From contig CM075853.1 of the NCBI GenBank assembly GCA_037975125.1, positions 55,888,091 to 55,952,090 of the forward strand: a stretch of 64,000 nt of DNA, written 5' to 3'. The translations under genes and the position numbers were made by a program. Under the pieces are notes generated by a model. That model was given only the letters and a program-made list of their open reading frames with translations, made no database searches and was not told the origin of the DNA. Of the stretch, positions 1 through 14,289 are shown piece after piece; positions within the stretch are counted from its first letter, which is position 1; each line of letters starts with the position of its first letter. The DNA comes from Latrodectus hesperus. Its lineage: Eukaryota > Arthropoda > Arachnida > Araneae > Theridiidae.

Positions 1-3000
1 TTAGAAATAGGGATGAAACTGAATAACTTCCATACTTGGCCTGACATCCCCAAAGTTTTCATTTCAATTACAGAAAACTGCGATCAAGACATATTTTTAT
101 ACCTCAGTCACCGTTATCGAACACGATAAATCTTCCTATGTATGGGGATTTGAATTCACTACTTTCCGATAATGAGAGGCAATGGTTTAATCAGTCTAAC
201 AACAGTGGCCTATATATACATACACAATTCACATACTTTAAACTGTATTTAAGTGACATAAAAATGTTGATTAGAATGAAGCTTTTTATAAATGCAGAGT
301 TATTAAACTTATATAATTTTTACAATAGCATATATAACAGTTATTCACGATAAAAAACTTAACAAATAAAACAATGAAGAGATTGGAGAAGAAGAGCCTT
401 TTGTAATAATTATATGATTTCATAAAAGTAAGAATAAACGTTAATGTAATATTATGAATAAATCTATTTGAACTTTAATTCGTTGAAAATATAGGAAGGA
501 CAAAAAAATTCATTTTAGCGAAACAATTTGCTCACATCTGGATAAAAAACTCAGAAAATATCTCTTCATTACAATGAATCATTTTTATAACGCTTTGTTT
601 CCCATAAAAGCAGAAACTGACCCGCATCTACAGTTCATTGATGCTTTTGAGTGATAGAAAATTATTGGTCGAAATATTGTCTTGTGTAACATATTGGTCG
701 AAATATTGTTTTTCTACAGCAAATTTTATAAATGGAGACTTTGGTCTCAGAGTAAAATATATAATGATGATATTCCATATCTACTTAATGTGATACAGAT
801 CAAGAAAACAAGCTTACCACTTCAAATATTTTATTATTTTAGTTTCAATCTGTTTATTTGTGAAATTCGTGGTGTGATATTTTATTTTTTCATGTTTATG
901 AATAAGGCTTGATAAGGATGTCCCAGTAATTTACTTATATGCTTTCTAATTGTTAAGTTGCAAACCTGAGAGACAAATAAATCCGTAAAACTTTCTATAA
1001 TGTTTCAGAAATATACTATCATTAATTTCGTCCGCAATATTTACTCACCTAAGATAATGGAATTTGAGTACGACTTTCTTTTTAATAAGTTATCCTTTGT
1101 AATAATAAATATGTTATCCGTTGTTCTGTACTAAAATGAATTATTGCTAGACCTTTTGAATCCAATTTCGATGATCAGTAGTGCATTTCTTTTTCTCCAT
1201 TATAATTTAAGAAGTTGACGGACAAACAATGACTAACATACAAAAAAATATTTTAGAAGGTTTATTTTCCGATACCCTTTTCTTTTACACGAAGAAACAG
1301 CTGTTGTCAAATACTAGCTACTGTATGCTTCTTATTGGCAGTCTATCAATAAAACTGGTTGGCTCTCACTTTCTACAGCAATGGCGATTTGTACTTTGTA
1401 AAAACTGCTAGTGCTGAGCAATCATCTGTTAAAATCAGCAGTGAGCTTCTCTTTTCTATTCTATTCACAACATTTAGTATTTCCTTAAATTGCTTCAACA
1501 GTTATAAAAAAGTATTCTTTATCAATCCTTATGGGATGTATTCACTCAAATTTAAATTTCACAACTAAATATTAATGGGATATACAATATAATTAAGCTG
1601 CTAAGAGAACACATAATTAAAACCAAGTTTAAATGCTTAATTTTAGTACTACCTTTCTTTTGCTAAATAAATAAATGAACTTCTTTTATTAAAGAGTTGA
1701 AATAAGTACTACATTAATTACTTTTTGCTGAGAATTTACCGAAAATTTTGTTCTTAACTTATGCATAATTTATAATTAATTTTATTTATTATCATAAAAT
1801 TATTTCTTAAAAGTGTATATTAAACTAGTTACAGATCAAATGGTATTAAAAATATTAATCTAATGAACATAATGATTAGAAATTATTTTTCAAGTTTTTA
1901 TCACGTAATTTCATGTTCACGATAATGAACATGGAAAAAATCTTTCTATTTCATCAAATACAAAATTTAATATTTTTCTTTACAAGTTATCCTACAATAT
2001 TAATAAAAAATATGATTAAAATATGAAAGTTAAAAATAGTACAATAATAATGAATGGTAATTTCATATGCATATTCTTTTTCTACAAAGCTGAAAGTATT
2101 TTTTCATTAAAGATTTTTCCAGATGTAAGAATGGAAATTAAGTTCTGGGAGTAGCAGTTCTTAACGCATACATAACTAAAAGAAATGAAACTATTCTCGA
2201 TATTTTTTAATGTCAGCTTAAGGCTCTCATAAATTTTATTTTAAAATTTTGTCACGTGCTTTTTTCTTAAAATTGATGCCAGTTTTCCTCAAATACAACC
2301 GAAATTGAAGAAATAGGAAGCTTCTGAATGTAATGTAATGTTTTCATTGGATTTTTCCTTTCTGCTTAAAGAATTTTTATGGGGAGCTTAATCAAGACTT
2401 CTTAGAAGCTGAATCTTATTTTTTTAAATACTTTGTTTCATAAGCCCGAAAATTTTTTTATTACATTTTATAATACAGTCATATTTTGCTTTTTTGTTTG
2501 TGTAATAAATATTAATAAGCATATGTATTGATCAATTTTGTTTAAAAATATTGTAGTGATAGAAAATTATATTAAATCTTCCGTAAGAAAAAACGAAGTG
2601 TTAAAATTATGTGTATATCTTCTGCAAAGTAACATTTGAATTTACAGTCATAAATTTTTATGAGAGTTTTATGTATATTCTCATAGCCAGCATATCTTAG
2701 AAATAAGTTTTTATCTAAAAACATTTGATATAAAAAATTAACTTCAATATATAAAATAAGTAAAGTTATTTCGTAAAATAACTTCATGTGTATTAAATTA
2801 ACTAAAAGAAAAATATAAAAGGTTAAATTTCCAAAGATTGTATTTTGGAAATAAAATACACTTTTTACTAGAAGGCTTTGCTAATTTTCGTACTTTGAAT
2901 TTTAATTTTATAAGAAGAAATTTAGTAATTTTTTCACTGAAAATAACAATGCAAATATAATATTTAGTGGTATATCAATTTAATAAAATTTCCAAATCTT

Positions 3001-6000
3001 TATAAAATAAAAGAAAAAGATATTGATGTTTGCTTAAGTACACATAAGTAATGTCTCTGATTAATAAATTTTAAATTAATAAGTTGTTTTGATTTTAACT
3101 TAATTAGAACTTAAGTTTTCCAATGTCAATTAGTAACTTCATTTGACTTCGATAAATTCAATACTAGAAATATGATTAACTAACTTAAATGTATATTATA
3201 TTGTCATTAAATATTGCGAGACATAAAGAATACAAAAATATTGAAAGTTAATAGAAGAAAATTTAACAAAAAAGTAAAAAATAATTTCTTTGGCCAAGCA
3301 TAATTAGTAAAGTTTAATATATGTCTTAGATAACAAATATAAATTTCTCTAAACTTCTTTTTTATTCTATTAAACGCCGTATATTTTCTGTTTTATTCAC
3401 TTCATTGGAGAAATACTGAGACTGTTCAGAAATCTCAGAAATGTCATTCTAGAGAAGAAACCTTAACTATTCCCTTGGCTTATTTTGACCCTTTACCCAA
3501 TTGGAAATGTTATTCTCGTGAGAGTACTTAATTTAGAGCAAGCTTTCTTTTGGAGGCAACTTTACTGATTGCCAACGAATAGGCGTTTGTTAATGAATAC
3601 GTTTGTCAAATATCCGTAACATTTGTTTAGCTGATTGAATAATTAGATGTGATGGTTCGATTGATCCTGTGTCATTTATTGAGAAAGTGAAACATTAAGG
3701 ATTTTGCTATAGAAAAGGGATCGCAGTAAAAAGCATAAGAATTGTAGCATAACACGATTAAAGTATAAAAGGTGAAAATTCCAGAATATATTCCGATAGA
3801 ATACAAAGTTTCAGAGCAATTTGCTTATAAATTATTTACTTATTAAATAGAATTTTGTAGTTAAAGGCTTTTAATTTGTGAAAAATGTATTATAAATGTA
3901 ATTAAAATCAAACTGTTGTAAATATTTTGTGTGTAACGGAGAATGATTTATAGTATGTATAATTTTAATAAAATATTTTGCTTAGTCACTCAAATTAAGG
4001 ATATATAAATACGTTTGGGTTAAACATAATAAACTAAAACTTAAAATATAAATAAATTTTTGTAATCATTGTGGTTTTAATAATAGAGAAAATTAGTAAC
4101 ATAAGCAATTAATATGCTACTTATAAAGAAATAAGGTACAATAAAAACAAAAGTTATAAATAATTTAAAAAACTATTTCAAGTTAAATTATGATGTCGGT
4201 AATTTTTAATCAGTATTGTCTCATTAATATAATTATATAAAAATGTATACAAATATATAGTATACATGAGGATAAGAATTTTGACAGAAAAAGGTATGAG
4301 AAAAGAAAATGACTCTGCAATTATTCTGATTTGAAGAAATGTGTTAAGGGTGTCATCTAAAAATAATCCTTTTTAATTTGTTTTTCAAAAAACAATTAAT
4401 TTACTTTTAAATTAAAATTTAAATTGGCTTTGTACAAATAAAATAGTTTTAAGTATTTTATTACCCGAGCAGAAACATTTATTTAAATTACTTACATGAT
4501 TAAATTTTATCGAATGATATTATTCATTTATATATAAGGAGAAAGAAATTATTGATTTCTTTTAAAATTTATATTTGTGAATCAATGATCTTAATAAGTA
4601 TGCAGCTAAAGTCAAAAATGTCGATATTTCTTCGTGTCAGAAACTAATATTACTTAATAATAGCATATTTTATTGCATGAAAATCTTTGATAAACTTAAC
4701 AGCTGATTTAAAATTGAAATTGTATTTTATATTTATTATTGCACTAAAATTGATCATCAACATGTCTTAGTTTTAAATTATATTGTCCATATAAAATAAT
4801 ATTTATAAGCAATAGCTCTAGAACATATAAAACACTTTTCTAATTTTACAGAATTTCTTGATTAAGATTTTATACTGACTTAATTTTCTCACATTTTACA
4901 GTAATGGGGAACTGATCGATAAATAATTGTTTTGAAGACAACAAACATCAATAAAACTGTTTAAATGAAATAATGATATTTTATATGATATTTAAATATC
5001 ACATATCTTTCTAAATGTAGAAAGCAAATTGCATAGAATTACACACTTTATACTAAATTCTTACTGTTATATCTTCAAAGAGCAATAATTGTTTTTCGTC
5101 AAAATTGATAGGCATTTTTTGTTTAGTTAAACGTGTTTTAACTTGGGTATGGATTTGTGGTTAAATACAATATTCATGTTTCCTTCCGTGAGTCACGTCT
5201 TCAGTTTCAATACACTGAAACTCACATAAAATCTGAAATAATCTTTGAATATGTGATGTAATCTTAATAATTTAATATCCAAACGTATATATTGATTTTG
5301 CAAGTAGACACAACAGCATTCCAAACCAAAGCTTTTATAAACAATCATTGCACTCAAAACAAATGATTTAGCCAGTAATATGTATTTCAGAATACTTATA
5401 ACTGTAACTTATTTAAGTGGTTTTCTTAAAAAAGACTTATAAGGCATTTATTTTCTGGTTAATTTTCTCATATTCTGTCAACGAAACAATATCTACCTAA
5501 ATTGCATAAACAATCATATATAATGTTAAAACTAATTTGCTCATAATTTTTATCAAAAAAGTAAGCTAAAAAATAAAATTCAAAAGCTACATTTTTTGTA
5601 ACGACAACAAATATAAATTTAACTATTCCTCTAAGATTATTTTGTCAAGTGGCAATCATACAGTTTTTTGTAACGCTCAATAAGTTAAATAAATATGAAA
5701 ATGCTAGGAATAAATATGAATTCAAAAATATAGTGTCCGGTGAATTCATTTGTTGAAAAATAAAAATATAAAAAAATATTTTTATAATAAAATTTAGCAT
5801 ATTAAATGTATCAGTCATAAACGTTTGTTTAAATTTTGATATTGAAATAAACTGTTTTTGGTTTTTTCTTACAATAATTCAATTTTTTAAACTGATGGTA
5901 TTAATAAATTTACAAAAAAATTTTCATTACTATATTTTATTTTTGTTAAAAGATTTCGACCAAAATGTATGTAAATTGTGCTTCGTTAAAATTCTCCTTA

Positions 6001-8602
6001 TTCAACTCATTAAGAGGAAATTTAGTAAATACGAAAATGTTGTTTTCTACTGTACAATTATTTTTTCAAGAACTGTTCGTCACATGTTATTTAAATTTTC
6101 TTTTTTGAAAATTTTAAATTATCTATGCGGGATGAATATTTTCTGATTTAAATGTTTCTTGAACCTAAAATTATAAAAAGTATTTCATTAGTATTCCATT
6201 AATTAGCATAAATCTATTCTTTTTTAGTACCAATCTTTTTAAATAACTAAAATTTTATGTTCCGATTTTAGTAAATATGACAATTCTACATTACGCAACA
6301 GTAATTTATTTTGTAATACAAAATATTTTCTCCTTTCTTTCTTCGCAGTATTTGAAGATTGTGCTAAAAGCGAACTGAAATTTTCAAGAATTTTAAATAT
6401 TTATTAGAATATGTTCACAGTTTTCACAGTTGGATTTTAATTATAAATTTGATATGTGAATTTTACTTTAACGTTAAAAAATGAGTTTTTTTAACTGGAA
6501 AATTTAAAAAAATATGATCTATACACTTAAATACTGTATTATTTTATACAGTAACAGAATATAATTTAAGAATGTACTGTAAAATGTTTTAGAAATAAAA
6601 TATTTATAAATATTAAAATGCATTGAAAATTTGAAAATAAATTTTGTTCTAGAATAATATGAATATAAATCTGAAATTTTTGAGCAGTATATATAAATTA
6701 CTCCTTTAAATTTCATTTCTCTTCTAAGAGTTAATAGTACTAAATTATCGAATACTTCATACATCGAATTTCTATAATTGCATGACATGTTTCATTATTT
6801 ACAAGCGTTATGTACAACAGTAGATGAAATGGGTAATTATTCGTCAGTGTTATACGTATTATTATATATATCATATCATGTTCATAAAAAATGAGCTTAA
6901 AAACTTGCAGGAGTATATTCTAAATTAAAGTGATTTCGTATTCCAGCAAAAAATATAAAATTATTTAGTCATACTTTTCTTAATTTTCATTATATTTTAA
7001 ATGAAATTTTTTTCACAAGGTTTTAAATATGTTATGGAAACTGATATTATGTCTGATAATGATATATTTAATTTCATAGTTTCATCTATAAATATTTTGT
7101 AATGATTATTAAGTAATATTCAGAAAACTGTAAAATTTCTTTTCAAATTATACATATTTTGTGTACAATAAAAATATACGTAATGTAAAGAGCAGTGTTG
7201 GTAAGTAGATGTTATTATTTAGCAATATGAATTTCATAAATGTTAAGTAACAAGTACTATAAGAAGAGTTAATTCATCACTACAAGTTCCAATCAGTAGG
7301 TAAGATTCACTCAGAGATTGCATGAAATATATAACGAAGGTAATATTTATGAAGTAGCTTGTATTTACTTAGTAACAATTACTACAAACAAGACACTAAG
7401 GTATTTGCTTATCATTTAGATTTTGAAAAATTTTGATATATCTTTGCTATGAATAGCTTCAAAAATGTAATTCAACATATGCAATAAAGAAGTTCAAAAA
7501 ATGTACACAGGAAATTGAGCAAGAATCATTTAATCTCCTTACAAACTGAATTATTTAATACTGAACACAAAATTATTAGTATATATTAATTATTGATTTA
7601 GGAAACAAAAAATCTGTGTGTTAAAATGTGACATTAATGCAAAAATTTAAGCACACTTAAATATTTAAAGTTATAAATTTTCATCTGAAAATTATTTAAG
7701 GCATATTTTCTAAATTTTCTTTGATCATCTACTTTTATTTCATGTCACGAACATATATTTCTCTCAGAAAATTTGATTTACATTTATGCGTTTTTTCAAA
7801 AAACATCTTGAGACTATTAAGATCTTCAAAAAACATGCAGTTTTAAAAAAATTGCTCGTGATAAATATTTTAAATTGTTTCAAAGAAGAAAGTTCTGCAA
7901 AGTTCTCTCGTTAACTCACAAAGCGAAATGCAAAGAAAATATATTAAATTTCTTTCGAAATTTTTTTACTAAAGTTATTTATATATTTTTTCTCAATGTA
8001 ATGTGGCTGATATATAAAACAATAAAGAAGTCACGACTTTTTCTATTACATTAAATAACAAAAATATCATATTTTAATGTATTGGAAAAATTGAAGAATT
8101 GATTGTTAAAGTAAAGGAGACATTTTTTTTCTTAAAGATGTGATTGAAATATCTAAAGAATTATCATATTCTTCAGTTATTTCATGGATATTGTTAATAA
8201 AAAGAATTCAAACATTCTAAAGCTTTAGATATGAATTTATTTAATATGATTTGCAGTTTGTATTACTCATAAAAATGTTGTTCAATATTAAACAAAGCTT
8301 TTTTTAAAAGAACATTCCGATATCTCTTGATTCAAATAATCTTACCCCTTTGAACATGTAGCCAATAATATTTATCAGAATAACAAAAAATTTATGAAAT
8401 GTTTTATTTAGATTTAAAATTAAATTAATGAATTCAATATATTATGAACTATAAGAAAATTCGGATAAAGCAAAAACAAAAGTAATGAAAGAAAATAAAA
8501 AAGAGCAAAATATACATCGTGAGATGATTTTAAAAGATATATATTTGATTCATTTACAAAATATTGTATTTTTAAAGTCAAATATGTTAAACACATTTAA
8601 TA
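1..8602. other. AT-rich non-coding stretch
   Basis: Long AT-rich stretch with many short A and T runs. The few open frames are 60-90 codons, rich in Phe/Ile/Lys/Asn/Tyr, and match no family I recognise; I read them as chance. A short direct repeat (ATTGGTCGAAATATTG) occurs at about 664 and again at 694. One pocket at about 3405-3770 is visibly richer in G+C and has a plus-strand run of about 45 sense codons ending near 3530, with more sense codons after the stop; it may be an old TE or exon relic but I cannot name it. Confidence 0.6.
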
Positions 8603-8616
8603 TCACACACACACAC

Positions 8617-8700
<84 letters not shown>
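8603..8700. repeat. (CA)n/(TA)n compound microsatellite
   Basis: About seven CA units run straight into a TA array of roughly 80 bp with one CA interruption near 8642. The Tyr-Ile open frame across it is an artefact of the repeat. Confidence 0.97.
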
Positions 8701-8704
<4 letters not shown>

Positions 8705-10346
8705 AATTTCCCATAGTATAATATTAAATTTAATTTGTACCTATGATAGCCGATTTTAAAATGTAATTTATAAATCTGTTAGCACTTAGGGATATAGTTT
8801 TGTTTTTAAAATTTTCTTTCGTAAATAAAATTAATCTCTTTATTTCTGTATCCGTGTATTGTAGATTTAATTTAAAACTAAGTGTTTTAACGATTGTTTC
8901 GTTTGTTATTTATCTTTCAATTTAATTGAAATTTAGGATTTTTTCCTATTTTTTAAAATAATTTTGATACTATATAATAATATCGTGCAATTCCTTTTAA
9001 TAATTTCAAAAAGCAGTATTTTTGGTAATAATATTTACCATGAGTAATCAATTTGTAGAGAAAATTTAACTTTATTTGTCCAGGGACTCACAGATTTAGA
9101 AGCATTTCATCTACATCTAATAAATTAAAAATTTGCTAATAAAGAACATTTTTCCAATATTCATATTTTATTTATTATTTACAGCCATTAAAGGAGGACA
9201 GAAATGTTTACAAGAAATTATTTAGAATATTTATAGTTTTGGTACGCATGCATCTATATTTTTTAAATCATAGTAGAATTTTTTTCCTTTTTTCGCATTG
9301 AAGCATGAAATCTTAGCCTGATTCATCAATGCTCAGAAGGCAAAGAGGATTACGTTATTTTTTATGGTTGATAAGGTTTCGAATTATATTTTGAAATAAC
9401 GAGTGTTAAAAAAGTTATATAACTATTATTTGGTTTTCCATCAAATATCATGGATCAAAATCAAATGGATATCTTAAATACCGTTGGCAATATCGGAAGA
9501 AATATATTCATGAAAATGTGTCATAAATCAGTTAGTTAATGAAGGTGAAGATCATCTGAAGGATAAGAAATCAAAATTGTGTGAAATTGTAAGAAATGGT
9601 GTAAATTATGATGACAAGCATACTCTTGTTATTACATGTTTTTATCTTAGATTTCACAGCATTATCAAATGGTCCATTTTATCTCAAAAAATTTTTATAA
9701 CTTTTAGAAAGAAATGGATTTATAATTTTCATTTTAGTCTGAAGTATTGTAAATAAAGTTTTAAAGCTAAACTGACATGATTTTGAATATTTATTAAAAA
9801 TAACAACAATTAAAAATGTCTGCTAAGTAATTATAAATATTTTTTGCATGATCTGACAATACGTTCTATATATAGAGAAGTTTGCTATAATTAAAGTTAT
9901 GAATATAAAAACTTAATAAATATTTAGATAAATTCATTTTCAAAATTATAAATGTTACTAATAAAGTTTCAGTTTTTATGAGATTATCGAATATTCGAAT
10001 GATTTTTTCCAAAAGCAAAATACCTTTACAACATGTTTACTATGTGAATAGATATGTATAATAAGTTAGTTTTAATTATTTTAATGTCAATCAATTTCTT
10101 TAAAAATCCATGAGGAACAAACATAAGAAATATTTTCAATAAAATTTAGTTCCCCTTTATGATAAAAATTATAATCTATAATCGATTAAAAAGTAACTGC
10201 TATAACAATAAATGTTTAATAATTTAATATTTGAAATGATACTTATGACACTCTTTACATAGTAAAGAACACCATGTAAATGAGAAGCTACAATAAGTAT
10301 TTGAACATAAATTTTTAGATTTCATTGAGATGTGCATTTTTGATAC
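8701..10346. other. AT-rich non-coding stretch
   Basis: No coding region, tRNA or TE boundary recognised. At about 9440-9600 the sequence is slightly less AT-biased and contains short sense runs on the plus strand, but no family motif could be read. Confidence 0.5.
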
Positions 10347-10466
10347 TTTTTTACAGCACTTTTCGCTGTAATTTTTACAGCACTTTTCACTGTAATTTTA
10401 CAGCACTTTTTACTGTAATTTTTACAGCACTTTTTATTGTTATTTTTACAGCACATTTTACTATGC
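10347..10466. repeat. Minisatellite, about five 23-24 bp units
   Basis: Five imperfect head-to-tail copies of a unit that begins TTTTTACAGCACTTTT and continues into CACTGTAA. Copies differ by one to four bases and by the length of T runs; the last is the most diverged. ACTGT-type words also recur near 14485-14590, but not as a regular tandem array. The open frames on both strands here (Cys/Lys-rich and Phe/Thr-rich) simply reflect the repeat. Confidence 0.9.
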
Positions 10467-11091
10467 ATTTTGCTCCATATTCTACAAAACCTGTTGCAAT
10501 AGCTATTTACAGCGATCAGCATGTTTTATAAAGATAATAGTAGAGTATAAATCAATTTTGAATACACAATAGCTAATTTCCTAATTATGGGCCAACTATT
10601 ATTAAGCAATTTTTTATATAATATACAAAGCACAAAAACATAACTAATGTTATATTGCAGAAGATGTCATTTTTCAGAACATTTTGTGATCAATAATTTA
10701 ACTTTCAATACCTAACGAGATTGTTTAACTTTCTTACCGCACAATCGTAACTTTAACAGAAGTTTGAATTTTTTATTACGTATTTTTTAAAAAAATCAAG
10801 AAATAACAGTTATATTGAATACGATACAAATCTAAGCATAAAATTGATTTTTGATATTTGTGATTCTACAGATTTAGGATAAAAAGAAACCTTACAAAAC
10901 ATTCCATTTTACTAAAATTACCAAAGGGAAATTAGTTAATGATATAGTATCTTAATTATACTGTAAAGACAATAAAGTTTTCTTTTTGATATTGTTTAAA
11001 GTAATTGATTTTTTACATGATAAAAGCAAATAAAGATTCTGAGGAAAAAAGCAATATAGTTGACAATACACAAATAATTGAAAAGAATTTT

Positions 11092-11097
11092 TTTATT
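11092..11097 (-). promoter_or_regulatory. Polyadenylation signal AATAAA, minus strand
   Basis: On the minus strand AATAAA lies about 40 bp past the TAA stop of the candidate last exon at 11135-11228. AATAAA is frequent by chance in sequence this AT-rich, so the spacing is supportive but not proof. Confidence 0.35.
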
Positions 11098-11134
11098 TAC
11101 ATTTTAATAACTATAGCCATTTAAGTTGGATACA

Positions 11135-11228
11135 TTATTTAAAAGTGACAAAAACACATGCTTGGACTCCATCCTTGACATATTTTTTTGATTTCGTTCC
11201 CCGCGAAGGATTAAAGTTGAACAAGCAC
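11135..11228 (-). CDS. Candidate 3' terminal exon of an unidentified spliced gene
   Basis: A classic acceptor, a T-rich tract ending CCAG, lies just upstream on the minus strand (about 11229-11250). It is followed by 94 bp that are far richer in G+C than the surroundings. In one phase (first base left over from the previous codon) this reads about 30 sense codons including the word RGTKSKKYVKDGVQACVFV and then TAA. AATAAA follows about 40 bp later. A second phase is also open for about 40 codons, so phase is unproven. Basic Gly-Thr-Lys-rich words like this occur near the end of the DUF4806-type fold from memory, but that is a weak resemblance. The preceding exon might be the block at 12490-12933. 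Seen: acceptor, base composition, open frame, poly(A) signal. Inferred: that it is an exon. Confidence 0.4.
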
Positions 11229-12489
11229 CTGGAAAAAAATATAAATCAGACACACATGAATATCTAATTTGAAATTTCAAGAGCTGAATATTTCAGAGGA
11301 AAAGTTGTTTAATAGTTCAATAAAATAATTAAAACTTTTTATTGTTTCATATAACTGATTGAATTTTCCTAAAATATACTTCTTTTAATAGTTAACAAGT
11401 GGTTGTTACATTCAGGCAATCACAATCATTTTGATGATAAAAATTATTTCAAGGGATTTTAGCAATTTCATGATAAGAATTTTTGGTAATGAAGATCTCA
11501 CTTCTTATGAAGATGATATAAAATCTGTACTTCAATTAAATCATTCTAACTGATGTTTTCTATCTCGAAAAACTAATTTGTAATTGATTTAATTAAAAGA
11601 GAATATAGAATTTGTTTTATAAGGATTCATTTATGTTATCGAAAATTATATCCTCTGAGAAGCAAATCACCACATTTCCAATGGGAACTGTGAACCACAT
11701 TTTAAAGATAACTTAAAAAAGCCGATTTTAAGTTTAAAAAAATTAATTTTGTAAAGAATATGGAAACATTTCTTTTGCATACATATATACACAATTTAAA
11801 AATATTTCCATCGAAAATAAACAGAAAAATTAAAATCCTATAATGTGTCAAAGTAACAATAATTTATGAAATAACATTTTATAAAACATTTGCTTAAAAC
11901 TGAATTTCTTTAACTCGTAAATAGTTACCTCAAAACTGAAATCTAAGTTGTCTTAGGGAGATCATGAAATTACATGAAATAGTGCAAAATTAGGAATTAT
12001 ATAAAAAAAATTTTTGCTGTTCATATTAAGCCTGCATATACGGCATTATATACATACTTAGAGATAAATAAAAGAGAATACAATTGAAGTTGTATCAAAA
12101 AAGATATATTTAACTAAAACAATTTATTTAGATTTTCTTAGAATTTTATATATTCATATGATTTATTTTAAATAGAATGTTAGCAGAGTAAACAGTATTT
12201 GAAGAGGTCAATAAATGTAACAACAAATTTTTGCTTTTGAGTTAAAACATTCCAAACCTTACGAAATATATAAATAATACATACCACAAATTCATACACA
12301 TGGTGTGCAAGGTAAGTCTATATAATATCTACTGCATCCTGAGAAGATGTGGAAATCTAAAACTAATAAACAAATTCCTGATTAATTTATTTATGATTAA
12401 TTTTTATGTTCATTTCTAAATTTTTTATTTACAATTTACTAAGCAGTAATTTTTTTAAATAAAGTTTTGAATACTTTACTACAACACTT
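11229..12489. other. AT-rich, probable intron or intergenic
   Basis: No feature recognised. If the minus-strand exons on either side belong together this is an intron; otherwise it is plain spacer. Confidence 0.4.
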
Positions 12490-12933
12490 CTAAATATTTT
12501 TCCAATTCCTCAATGATTGAAGATTGTATTTTACAACCTCCAGGAGAAGTTATTAAGAAATTAACAATTCTTTTAATTTTGTCAGCTAATGCAAACTTAA
12601 GTCTTTTATTTAAATCTACAGATGTTAAACACTTAAAATGGTCCAAAATGCTTTGCTTTAAAAATATGCAAGGCCATCTTTCTTTTAATGTGGAAATATC
12701 AACAGGCGTGTAATATCTTTTCTTTGAAATGCAAAAGTCTCATCAATTTTACAACCTCTTCAATCATAACAACAAAAAATACACTGCATTTTGGCTTATT
12801 GTCGGACATCACAATGAAGGAAAACATTTAAAAATACACGTGCTTACAAAAACTCTCTCTCTCAATACCTATTCCAGCTTTCAAATATGGCTGAAGTTTA
12901 TATGAAGAGGCTTTACTCTGAATAGTCTTAATA
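12490..12933 (-). CDS. Coding-like minus-strand block, possibly part of a SAMD3-like uncharacterised family
   Basis: On the minus strand an acceptor-like CTTTTAG near 12934-12940 is followed by an open run containing IQSKASSYKLQPYL. A donor-like GTATTG follows at about 12890. Further on, from about 12809, an open frame reads through CSVFFVVMIEEVVKLMRLL. Near 12722 the frame shifts by one, and the new frame runs about 80 codons with DISTLKERWPCIFLKQSI, then a helix-rich tail ending EELEKYLEVL and TAG at 12490-12492. About 80 codons without a stop and a sensible amino-acid mix are unlikely by chance in DNA this AT-rich. The D-I-x-x-L-K-x-x-W-P-x-L/I-F pattern recalls proteins often labelled 'SAM domain-containing protein 3-like'; that is recollection, not a search. 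The frame break means either a pseudogene, a TE-derived copy, or a missed intron. Function unknown. Confidence 0.4.
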
Positions 12934-12940
12934 CTAAAAG

Positions 12941-14289
12941 TTATTTGCAATTATTCTATTTTTAAAACTTCCTTTACAAATCACACACTTTCTTCATATA
13001 TAAATTCTTATTTTCCCAAAACATAGATATATTTTTATAAATTTTTAAAAAGTTAGTATTTAATGCGCACAGTAGTATTAGAAAAATCTTGAGCACAATA
13101 TATTTTAAATATGTTAGGCAACAACAAATTACAATGTTTTCACTCGTGTATTTGTTTCTTAATTATAATTTTAAATTAGCTTTTCTTTTTATGAGCTTCT
13201 GATTCCTTCACTAACATGTAAATAAATCATAAATAGTACTACAAATTTTGCAATTTGTTAATAAAATAAAGTAAAATTTGCAATAATAATGTAATTTTTT
13301 GCAAAAAAATGTGTTGCCTGAAATTTTGTTTTATAAATATCAAACAACCAACAAAATTTCCCAAATAGACTTTTAATTAAAGTTCTAATTAGTAAGATAA
13401 ATTTAAGAAATTAATCATGGTTATGAAATAATAAACATTACATTTTCTAAATAAATGACCTTAATTCGAATAGTACTTCCTAATATGTATTTAATAAAGT
13501 AATATTTCTTATATATTTGTAATAAAATAATGATTTTAAAAAATAGATATTTAAAAAAGCATTACATTTTTCATTAAAATGCATTTTTACATCTCATGCA
13601 AATTCTAAACACAAGACCATTTATTCTAATAAATATCATTATTTGTAATATTTTATTGAAAGAATTAACAAACATTTATGCCTAAAAAATGATTATTTTA
13701 ATGCATGTTACAGAATGGAATTTAATTAATGATCATAATTAGAATGCAATTTAACGATCTGCATTAAAAAATAAACATTTTTAAATAAAATTCTAATCAA
13801 AAAGAATTATTTAGAAAATATAAAAAATTATGTGATATTTAGTTAATATACAATAAATTATCTCATTTTACAACGAAAGAAAAATCAGGAATTTTCAACA
13901 ACACAATAAAATAGAAATTCCGTTAATATATTTAATTATCTATATCTAAAAAAAATAGAACAATAGATGCTTATGCAATTTTAATTTCGAAAGAAATATA
14001 GCTAAGCATTTTTATAACAACAGAAGCACTTAAATACAATTCTAATTTCGTCGAAAATTTGATAATTAAAATATTAATCAATTATGTTACCAAACTACTA
14101 TAAAATATTTTAAATATTAATAAAAAGTAAGTAAAAAAAATATCGACACTGAATTAATACAAGTGAATATGATCATTCGTAAATCCAGCTTAGAATTTTT
14201 TTAAATGTTCAGTCAAATTTATAAGAATTCATATATATCAAAGTTAGCTAACAACTTGCGTAATAAACAATATGAAAAATATGCGTTAC
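12941..14289. other. AT-rich, possible intron of the minus-strand gene
   Basis: No coding or repeat signal seen. It lies between the donor-like GTAACG (14284-14289, minus) and the acceptor-like site near 12934, so it would be the first intron if those signals are real. Confidence 0.35.

Noticed and set aside
5895..6146. 83-codon Phe/Leu-rich frame and similar ones at 6519-6788 and 57148-57351
   Set aside because: Composition is what AT-rich random sequence gives; no splice signals or motifs.
10322..10531. Cys/Lys-rich small protein (minus) or Phe/Thr-rich protein (plus), toxin-like by cysteine content
   Set aside because: The cysteines follow the minisatellite period, there is no signal peptide and no splice or start context.
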